A stretch of DNA of 64,000 nucleotides from Paramacrobiotus metropolitanus (Eukaryota; Tardigrada; Eutardigrada; Parachela; Macrobiotidae), in the NCBI RefSeq assembly GCF_019649055.1, contig NW_026570357.1:186001-250000 (forward strand), given 5' to 3'. Made by a program: the position numbers and the translations under genes. Under the pieces are notes generated by a model. It worked only from the letters and a program-made list of their open reading frames with translations, was not told where the DNA came from and made no database searches. Below, in pieces: positions 57,349 to 64,000 of the stretch. Positions within the stretch are counted from its first letter, which is position 1. Each line of letters opens with the position of its first letter.

Positions 57349-57984
57349 ATGGAAAAACTGAGTTTTGATTTCCGCTTTAAAACTCCCTGCGCGATATATA
57401 TTTCTGGTCCAACTATGTCAGGAAAATCGACTTTTACAATGAAGCTCTTGCGAAATCTTACGGAGAGTTTCAATCCACCCCCTGTTAGAATAGTATATGC
57501 TTATGGTACTTGGCAAGATGCCTTCCAGGATTTTGGAAAAGATATTGAACTTGTCCAAGGTCTTAATCCCATCGTAGAAGATGAGAATTTTTTCGACAAA
57601 GACGTCCCGAGCCTGCTAGTTTTAGATGATCTAATGGAGGAAATTGCTGGAACGCCAAGGTGTTCCTCGATTTTCACTCGCGACGTTCATCATAAAAATG
57701 TTTCTGTAACTTTTATATCTCAAAATTTATACAAACAAGGAAGGAGCATGCGTGATATCGCTCTGAATTCTCAGTACTTGGTAATTTTTAAATCAGTTCG
57801 CGATGTTCAGCAAGTTAAAACACTTGCACGTCAGTTAGGTATGCCACATATGCTGGAGGCCTACCGAAAGGCTATAAAGGAACCCTTTGGTTATTTACTG
57901 ATAAACCTTAGACCCGAAGCTCCAGACAATGTTCGTCTTCAGTCGCACGTGTTTGAGTACAGACGCATATATGTAGAAAAATGA
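57349..57984 (+). CDS. Polinton packaging ATPase (FtsK/HerA, A32-like)
   Basis: 211 aa from the ATG at 57349 (AAAAATGG context); the open frame reaches back to 57277 without an ATG. Walker A is GPTMSGKST at residues 20-28 and Walker B SLLVLDDLMEE at about 88-98. SVTFISQNLYKQGRSMRD follows, typical of the sensor/arginine region in viral genome-packaging ATPases of Polintons and poxvirus A32 relatives. It would pump the element DNA into capsids. The stop overlaps the next start by ATGA. No lesion is seen. Confidence 0.92.
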   Translation: MEKLSFDFRFKTPCAIYISGPTMSGKSTFTMKLLRNLTESFNPPPVRIVYAYGTWQDAFQDFGKDIELVQGLNPIVEDENFFDKDVPSLLVLDDLMEEIAGTPRCSSIFTRDVHHKNVSVTFISQNLYKQGRSMRDIALNSQYLVIFKSVRDVQQVKTLARQLGMPHMLEAYRKAIKEPFGYLLINLRPEAPDNVRLQSHVFEYRRIYVEK

Positions 57985-58301
57985 AACCAGAAGAAATTTT
58001 TCGACTTATTGAAGCGTTAAAGCTTCTGACACCACGTCAGAGAAGAAGCTTTTTCCAGCTGGCAACTAAACAACAAATAAGCGCAATCGAAGAAGCCTGC
58101 CTAAACCTAGTTAAGCAACCCACCGGTCTTAGCAAAGTTGATTTAGCTCGGGCTCGAAAACATTCTTCAACAATCAAACGTCTAGCTGACCGCAGTACAG
58201 ACCGTTCAAAGAAACGTAAAACATTGCAACAAAAAGGAGGATTTCTCAACGTTTTGCTTCCAGTATTAGGAACGTTAGTCTCCACTTTTCTAGCAAAATG
58301 A
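57981..58301 (+). CDS. Small basic Polinton protein with hydrophobic C-terminus
   Basis: 106 aa: a helical N-terminus (MKPEEIFRLIEALKLLTPRQ), a basic middle (RSTDRSKKRKTLQQ) and a hydrophobic end after KGGFLNVLLPVLGTLVSTFL. The QKGG-F site resembles adenovirus-type protease cleavage sites, and the released hydrophobic peptide could act on membranes during entry, as similar small proteins are thought to in Polinton-like viruses. It overlaps both neighbours by ATGA (57981-57984 and 58298-58301). The function is inferred. Confidence 0.7.
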   Translation: MKPEEIFRLIEALKLLTPRQRRSFFQLATKQQISAIEEACLNLVKQPTGLSKVDLARARKHSSTIKRLADRSTDRSKKRKTLQQKGGFLNVLLPVLGTLVSTFLAK

Positions 58302-59398
58302 AGACGTACGTTTTAGTTCCCGAAACCGAGTTTTTAAAACAGAAGCATGCTCGGGAAGGTGTTCCCGCGCCGACTGCTTGGAAAAAGGCTCAAGACATTG
58401 GTCATGAAATTACACAGCAGCTCATGGCGAAGGCTGCTTTGGATTACCAGCGTTTAAACAATACGGGTAACGCTCCAGTCGCGACTCCATTGTTGGAAAC
58501 AGTGCAAGTTGAATCTGGTGCTCCTGCTACCAATACATCACCCATAATGATTGATAAAAGTATACAAGCTCATTCTACAGGTGTTCTTAAAGATCAATAT
58601 AGTCAAGCGGGTCCAAACGTAACCCATCAAGTTGTGCAGGCTGTTCCGACATTTCATGAACAGGGTACTCAAGCAACAGCCCCACCGTTAGTTGAATATA
58701 AGTATGTCGAGGTACCATCACAACCAATTGTACAATATGTACAAGTGCCTGGTGAGCCGCAAATACAAGTCGTTCCAAGCAAACCGGTAGTCAAACATGT
58801 TTATCGGAAACCGAAAAAACCTCCTTTGGTCAAAAAAGTCCATGTTAGACGCATTCCGAAATCCGATAACACTTTAAATGCCGCTATAGAATACGCTCCT
58901 ACTCCGCCTAGTGTTCCGATAGTGGAATTTCCTGCTGATGGTGTGTTAGAATATCAAGTACCTGACAATGGATCCGTTCCGGCTGTGGAAAAAAACCAAC
59001 TAGCTATTGAAGGGTTAAAAGCGCTGGCCGTTAAACCGAAAACTTCAAACCGGCTCCGGCAAAAGGACAAAGATCAGCAACTTGCTATTGAAGGGTCGAA
59101 GACGGTGGCAATTAAGCCAAAAACCTCTAACAAGCTCCAAGAGGCCACACCAAAACCTAAGCAAAGGGCTGCAATTGCTAGTGGTTCTCAAAGACTAGCA
59201 ATAGAGGCCAGTGAGAAAGAGCAGGCAGCTATTACCGACACACCGCCGCTTAAGGCTTTAACATTCGAACAATCAAATAAAGCTGAAAGTTCAGGTCAGA
59301 ACAAAATTCAGTTGAGAAAACGTAATAAACCGTCAGGACCTCCCGCTAAAAGACACAAAGGTGGTATACAAAGAGGTGGCTGGCTCTCGTACACATGA
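58298..59398 (+). CDS. Repetitive, Pro/Val-rich Polinton protein of unknown function
   Basis: 366 aa. After an N-terminal helical part it has PSQPIVQYVQVPGEPQIQVV-type Pro/Val/Gln repeats (residues about 125-165), a basic KPKKPPLVKKVHVRR segment, and three copies of a LAIEG-K-A-KPKTSN unit at about 231-310. It ends with a basic KRHKGGIQRGGWLSYT tail that carries GG motifs like those in the flanking small proteins. It could be a virion fibre, scaffold or core protein; no homology is recognised. It overlaps its neighbours by ATGA on both sides. Confidence 0.6.
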   Translation: MKTYVLVPETEFLKQKHAREGVPAPTAWKKAQDIGHEITQQLMAKAALDYQRLNNTGNAPVATPLLETVQVESGAPATNTSPIMIDKSIQAHSTGVLKDQYSQAGPNVTHQVVQAVPTFHEQGTQATAPPLVEYKYVEVPSQPIVQYVQVPGEPQIQVVPSKPVVKHVYRKPKKPPLVKKVHVRRIPKSDNTLNAAIEYAPTPPSVPIVEFPADGVLEYQVPDNGSVPAVEKNQLAIEGLKALAVKPKTSNRLRQKDKDQQLAIEGSKTVAIKPKTSNKLQEATPKPKQRAAIASGSQRLAIEASEKEQAAITDTPPLKALTFEQSNKAESSGQNKIQLRKRNKPSGPPAKRHKGGIQRGGWLSYT

Positions 59399-60466
59399 TG
59401 AAGCCCACATTAGATGATTTGTATTTGAATCCTGTTTCTCAAGGAAGTTTAGGTGGCATAGACCGCTTGTACAAAGAAGCCAGGAAACATGGATATACAC
59501 GAAAGCAAGTTAAGGCTTACTTAGAAACCAAAGACGCATATACACAACACAAACCTTTTCGGTCTAAGTTCAAACGCCGAAAAATTATTTCCGTTAATGT
59601 GGGTGACCAACATCAAATCGATCTTGTGGATTTTCAAAAATTTGCTAGTTATAACGATGGGTTTAAGTATATTCTTATGTGTATCGACTGCTTTTCTCGT
59701 TATGCATGGGCAGAGCCGGTTAAATCCAAACGGCCTGCTGATATTTGTGGAGCGCTTTTGAAAATATACAAGAGTGATTATCCTCCATTACGCGTTCAAA
59801 GCGATAATGGCAAGGAAATTGTTAGTAAAGACATGCGTAAGTTTTTTGAAGAATGTAATGTTACATTTTTTACAACAAAAAACGATGATGTAAAATGTGC
59901 GATGGTTGAACGTCTAAATCGTACCATTGAAGACCGGTTGTATGTGTTCATGACCGAAAACAACACATACCGATTCATAGATATCCTTCCTAAGGTTTTA
60001 TCCGCTTACAATTCTACAAAACACTCGGCTACAGGAGTAGCCCCTAAAGACGTCGGTCCTGATGAAGCTGAGCAAATTCTCCAGAAGATGGATGATGAAC
60101 AAAAAGGTATGAAAAATCCAAAACCAACATTTTCTTTTGGTGATCATGTACGTTTGGCAAAAAAAGAAACAGACATTTGAAAAAGGGTACGAGACTCGTT
60201 TCACAGAAGAAGTTTTTAAAATAACCCACGCTACACGAAGCGGGAGCCATTACCTTTACACGGTCGAAGATTTAGCTGGCGAACCTGTAGACGGTAAGTT
60301 TTATCCGGAAGAGTTATCTAAAGTCACAATGGCAGAAAAGCCATATCATAGGATCTCTAGGATATTAAGGGAAAGGAAACATAAAGGAAAAGTACAATAC
60401 TTAGTACGTTGGTATGGATACGGTCCTGCTTAAGACTCGTGGGAAAACAAAAAAGATTTGAAATGA
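59395..60466 (+). pseudogene. Polinton integrase with chromodomain, frameshift and nonsense
   Basis: A retrovirus-type integrase core: VGDQHQIDLVDF (first Asp, residues 76-79), FKYILMCIDCFSRYAW, VQSDNGKE (second Asp, 137) and MVERLNRT (Glu 172). Near 60163, in a run of seven A, the frame shifts; the continuation holds GYETRFTEEVFKI and a chromodomain (KPYHRISRILRERK, YLVRWYGYGPA). A TAA at 60431-60433 cuts the chromodomain, and the following DSWENKKDLK ends at a TGA (60464-60466) that overlaps the next ATG. The exact ATGA overlap shows the original end. Integrase inserts the element DNA and the chromodomain guides target choice. Two lesions make this copy inactive unless both are sequence errors. 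Confidence 0.9.
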
Positions 60467-61206
60467 GTTTTTACATGACATTGCCGTCTTCGGCGTCAGA
60501 CGGGTTATACCCTGAAAACTGCCCTGGTAAATTTACAACGCTGCTCGCTAGACCTATAGATTTAGACGGTGCGTGGGAAGTAGGTCTTTCGGAAATTATT
60601 CTACCGCCTATGCGGATAAAGTTTAATACCGGATTATCCATTGCTGTCTCGCGTGACGGTATGCCGTCTAGAACTCATAGATTCGTCGATCAACATGCTT
60701 TTGAGGATGAAAATCATTTAATTCGGACGGTTAACAAACTGCTGAGGGAAAACGTAGATGATAGGGACTCGAAAACCTACGGCCAGATAATAGCGAGTGG
60801 TCAAGCAGCTCAGTTAAACATCACGCCGGGCCTCGCTTTAACTTTTACGGGCTCCGAATACGCGCGCGCACTAGGTATACTACACCAGTACACATATAAC
60901 AGCAGAGATGCTCTGTCTCATATGTTATATCCGGGACTGCATAATCGTCTCGTGCATGTGTATTGTGACGTGATTACACATGGGTTGGTAGGCGACTCAA
61001 TGGTGCCTTTACTACGCACCTTATCGACTCAAGCGAATTCATTTCGAGAGACAGTAATTCGTTTTGAAAATCCGCATTATATGCCGCTAGCCTACCATAC
61101 GTTTCAAACTATAGAAATAGCGATGCGCGATGATTTAGGGAAGGAGGTACTCTTTCATCCAGGTACATCAGTAATTAAATTACACTTTCGACCAAAGAAG
61201 CATTAA
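60463..61206 (+). CDS. Penton-like minor capsid protein of Polinton
   Basis: 247 aa from ATG 60463: MSFYMTLPSSASDGLYPEN, then FTTLLARPIDLDGAWEVGL and a C-terminal VIKLHFRPKKH. This wording recurs in invertebrate Polintons next to the major capsid gene, and I take it to be the minor capsid (penton, single jelly-roll) protein; an alternative is an accessory virion protein. The gene is complete, overlaps the integrase stop by ATGA and is followed after one base by the next ATG. Confidence 0.7.
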   Translation: MSFYMTLPSSASDGLYPENCPGKFTTLLARPIDLDGAWEVGLSEIILPPMRIKFNTGLSIAVSRDGMPSRTHRFVDQHAFEDENHLIRTVNKLLRENVDDRDSKTYGQIIASGQAAQLNITPGLALTFTGSEYARALGILHQYTYNSRDALSHMLYPGLHNRLVHVYCDVITHGLVGDSMVPLLRTLSTQANSFRETVIRFENPHYMPLAYHTFQTIEIAMRDDLGKEVLFHPGTSVIKLHFRPKKH

Positions 61207-61207
61207 A

Positions 61208-61591
61208 ATGGTTCTACAGGAGTTAAAATTTGACGAGCACCGCTACACCCAGATCTTCACCAAACAGCATGGGTACGGCATGCCATATTATCGTGGCGCA
61301 CCCATGAAAGGTGGTAGTTTCTGGGGACGTGTGATTGGATTTGCAAAGGGTTTGTTCAGCAAAGCTGCGCCGCATATAAACAATTTAATTGCAACGGCCC
61401 AACCTCACATGAAAACAATGGCCAGCAAAGCTGTGGAATCCGTAATCGATAAAGCTGTTGAGCGTGTTAGCGAGAAATTACGCAACACGGCTCAACAACA
61501 GGGGTCGGGTATTAAGGGTCGTCGTCGAAAGAGAATGATCAAACCCACGAAACGTCAACGCGCAATAGACGCTATAAAAGACAAATTGTAA
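61208..61591 (+). CDS. Basic core-like Polinton virion protein
   Basis: 127 aa. After an N-terminal GYGMPYYRGAPMKGGSFWGR it has an amphipathic segment (FAKGLFSKAAPHINNLI), a long helix and a very basic end (KGRRRKRMIKPTKRQR). MKGG-S fits the adenovirus protease consensus (M/I/L)xGG-x, so maturation cleavage is plausible. Size, site and basic tail recall adenovirus pVI/pX-type proteins. The stop is two bases before the major capsid start. Confidence 0.65.
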   Translation: MVLQELKFDEHRYTQIFTKQHGYGMPYYRGAPMKGGSFWGRVIGFAKGLFSKAAPHINNLIATAQPHMKTMASKAVESVIDKAVERVSEKLRNTAQQQGSGIKGRRRKRMIKPTKRQRAIDAIKDKL

Positions 61592-61593
61592 CG

Positions 61594-62939
61594 ATGGCTC
61601 TTATTGAAGCTGGCTCAGAACCCTCCATGCTTTTGGAAAGTCACTTGTTTTATCTTCCAGCTACGCTAACGGAAAGGTGGAATACACATGACTATGACTT
61701 GGGCCCGTCTCAAGCCGTAACCGACGATTCAAACGATATTGTATTTACAATTTCACCGTGTCAAACCGAGCTGATCAGCTTAGCTGACATTAGATTTTCA
61801 TGTGATTTACACGTTGCTAATTCTGCTGGTACTGTTCCAACAGAAAAAGACTGTCTTGCACCAATTAACAATATTTTGCATAGTTTATTTCAATCAGTTA
61901 CGGTTTCATTGGGAGGTCGCAACATAACCGATAACAGTCCCTTGTATCACATTCGAGCGTACATTGAATCCCTTCTGGGTTTCACTGTTCAGGCTCAGAA
62001 CAGTCAGTTGAGCTTGTGTGGATTTGCGTTGGACACTGACCTTGACAAAGACTCGTTATACATGAATGAGATAAATGGGGCAACAACATTTCATAGTAAG
62101 GGTGCCGAAACGCGAAGAACATGGTTGCAGACTTTCCGTCCGTTGCAGTTGTCTGGTAAACTACACTGCGATTTGTTCCAGCAAGACCGTCCACTAATTC
62201 CTGGTGTAGAGTTGAGCATTAAACTAATACGAAACAGGGCTAATCTTTGTTTTCTTACTGATAATGATCTAGCGGCTCCGAAGGCTTTTGCTATTCGAAA
62301 CCCCAAGCTGAAAGTTCGAAAGTATGAACCTTCTCCAGACTTTTTAGCAGCCATGACAAAGCAACTAGTCACAACTAATGCAAAATATCACATCGAACGG
62401 GTTGCTTTAAGACAAACCACAATGCAATCAGGCCAGCAGCAACTATCCTGGGCGAATATTGTTATTGGACAGTTACCCAAGGTAATGTTCTTTGCAATGT
62501 CACCCAATCGCTCATTCGTTGGCGATTTTAAGTCAACTCCGTTCAATTTTCATCATTTCAACGTATCTAACTTAAGTGCTGAAATTGATGGACAGCTTTT
62601 TCCTACACGGGGTACAACTTAGATTTCCAGGACGGTGCGTCAATTGAGGGTTATGAAGGGTTGTTAGATACTCTAGAGCGGCTGCATGAAGGTCATGGTG
62701 AACTACCGTTTGACAGGTCCGTATTTAACAAGGGTGGTTTCAATATTTTTGGGTTTGACTTCACTCGCGGCCACACGGGCAGAGGAGCCTTGTCACTGAT
62801 AAGGCAAGGTAATTTAAACATCAATGTTAAATTTGCAAAACCGCTACCTGAAGGTATAGTTTGCATAGCTATGATGGTCTTCGATAACATTATCGAAATT
62901 AACAACAATCGCCAAGTACTTTTCGACTTTGCGCCATGA
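61594..62939 (+). pseudogene. Polinton major capsid protein, single-base frameshift
   Basis: The first frame (342 codons to a TAG at 62620-62622) contains the double-jelly-roll capsid wording SHLFYLPATLTERW, INNILHSLFQSVTVSLGG, LYHIRAYIESLLGF and GKLHCDLFQQDRPLIPGVEL; it resembles proteins annotated as F54H12.2-like in invertebrates. From about 62600, in a G run, the coding continues one base out of frame (LDFQDGASIEGYEGLLD, VFNKGGFNIFGFDFT, FDNIIEINNNRQVLFDFAP) to the TGA at 62937-62939. The total of about 448 codons is normal for the family. The missing base in a homopolymer may be a real lesion or a sequencing error. Confidence 0.85.
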
Positions 62940-64000
62940 ACAGCCTACAAATAGATTCAGCGCTGAAACAAGATCCTAACGTTCGCGACATTTTTGTCGG
63001 AGTATTTGCCAGTGATACGATTACTTCAGGATGGCCAACCGGGTATGCCTTGGTCTTGTTTACGAATGGGTACAAGCTAACAACGTCATAGTGCCTAATT
63101 TCTTCGTCATCTTTCACTTGGTAATACAAACGACTGGCATTCGTTCTGCCTCCTTTGAAGGCGTCACGAGGATTCATTGGCTCACGAATGTTCATATTTA
63201 GCAGAAATGCGGCAATATCCGGATCTTGTCGTTCTTTAAGCCACTCACAGCTCCATTTCACCTCCACAGTGTATCCCTGACTTTCAAGGAAGCGTTCGCG
63301 TTCCTGGAACTCTTCGTAAACTTCGCGCATTTTCTTCTTGGAGTATGGTACAACATCGTTTTCTTCAGTACAGAAAGGATGTCCATGGAAGACGCAGCCG
63401 TTATACTCGTAAACGGTTTGTGTCTCCTTGTCAAAACCGTCTACAAAGTATCGCCCAATTTTAACTTCTTTACCGTTCCGACCATGGCGTATACGGCCGT
63501 TTGCGCTCATGTTCTCCCATTCCAGCCATTGCGTGGCTTGAATACTAGTCCGTCGGTTTCGGTGCGGTCCGTGACTGGATAACGCGGCAACTTTGTTCTC
63601 GGGAAGGTGAAACATTCTCCAGTACCGGTAGCAGGCCGAAGGCATGGTCATACTTTCCGTTGGATTCAGCGACGTCAGAGCTTGGTAATCGCTGATAAAC
63701 TTTAACGCACACACACGCAAAACCGTAACATCGTTCGAGCAATATGTCATCATCTGCTCGCGAAAATTGAACACCCCATTGGCGGCCGCTTTAGCTTCAG
63801 CGTGCCACTTAAGAAATTCTTCTTTTTGCTTTCTTCGCATTCCATCAATCATATACTGTTCCGGCTCGGGCCAGGGCAAATCAGTTTTATCCCAGTTTTC
63901 AGGCTTATTAAATCGATGTGGGAAGTCGCCTTTCTGCACTTCGATTTCCAGATAACCGCTTTTGGTAACTGACTCAACTTCAAAGCCAGAAAGTTGAGGG
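62940..64000 (-). pseudogene. Polinton protein-primed DNA polymerase B, C-terminally truncated, partial
   Basis: The frame enters from the right edge and runs left. It has the exonuclease motif YCSNDVTVLRVC, an ACYRYWRMFHL region, VYEYNGCVFHGHPFC (a nuclease-like insert), FKGGRTNASRLYY and palm motif A, HYDVVSLYPFVNK. Just after YPVGHPEVI the family pattern ends near 63040; the frame then runs through unrelated residues to a stop at 62899, inside the end of the oppositely directed capsid gene. Palm motifs B and C and the thumb, several hundred residues, are absent from the window. The enzyme should copy the element from a protein-primed end; this copy cannot. It is convergent with the capsid gene. 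Confidence 0.88.

Noticed and set aside
60155-60180. Programmed -1 frameshift at the A-run of the integrase
   Set aside because: A -1 slip leads into the wrong frame; the chromodomain is in the +1 (or -2) frame.
1-64000. CRISPR arrays, rRNA genes, bacterial operons
   Set aside because: None seen; the repeats present are TIR elements, palindromes and minisatellites.

Overview
This is eukaryotic, animal-like DNA. Protein-coding modules are separated by GT-AG introns of about 0.3-2.8 kb, there are many terminal-inverted-repeat elements and pieces of retroelements, and a large Polinton/Maverick DNA transposon (virus-like element) occupies the right end. Nothing bacterial (operons with Shine-Dalgarno sites, CRISPR arrays) was seen. 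The lineage is most likely an invertebrate; a tardigrade or another ecdysozoan is only my impression from the style of the gene family and cannot be proven here.

From 1 to about 52.3 kb the window is a cluster of one expanded, fast-decaying gene family, here called AF (Agenet-like plus F-box) genes 1-14. The typical gene has three phase-0 exons. Exon 1 (about 205 codons) carries two beta-rich segments that resemble the tandem Agenet/Tudor region of FMRP-type proteins. Exon 2 (about 250 codons) carries a short basic, often NLS-like, stretch, an F-box and a leucine/cysteine-rich tail. Exon 3 (about 50-58 codons) has a conserved DPR-x-S/T-x-x-Y-R-x-x-x-W core. Genes 5, 7, 8 and 13 look intact; gene 1 runs off the left edge; the others carry lost starts, frameshifts, nonsense codons or missing exons. 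Genes 4 and 6 are a segmental duplicate pair. Members lie on both strands, several head to head (3/4, 5/6, 7/8, 13/14).

Mobile DNA sits among these genes: three fragments of one family of non-LTR-like reverse transcriptase elements (0.8-2.0, 6.8-8.85 and 25.2-26.2 kb), several MITE-like elements with TA or TAA duplications, and short perfect palindromes. The convergent pair AF9/AF10 is separated by a 1.13-kb inverted repeat whose centre holds a BTB-domain gene remnant split by a 683-bp element.

From about 54.4 kb to the end is a Polinton/Maverick. Rightward genes are an unknown 148-aa protein, a TATA-binding-protein-like protein with all four DNA-intercalating phenylalanines, the packaging ATPase, two small or repetitive virion-type proteins, the integrase with chromodomain, a penton-like protein, a basic core-like protein and the major capsid protein. 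A leftward protein-primed DNA polymerase B runs in from the right edge. Four consecutive rightward junctions are ATGA stop/start overlaps. The integrase, capsid and polymerase genes are damaged. Divergent from the Polinton genes, across a promoter with four CCAAT boxes and two TATA boxes, is an intronless fusion of an ARH3-type ADP-ribosylhydrolase fold to a BIR domain; the hydrolase has lost key metal-binding residues. The TBP-like gene and the ARH-BIR fusion are the best candidates for undescribed biology here, followed by the AF family itself.
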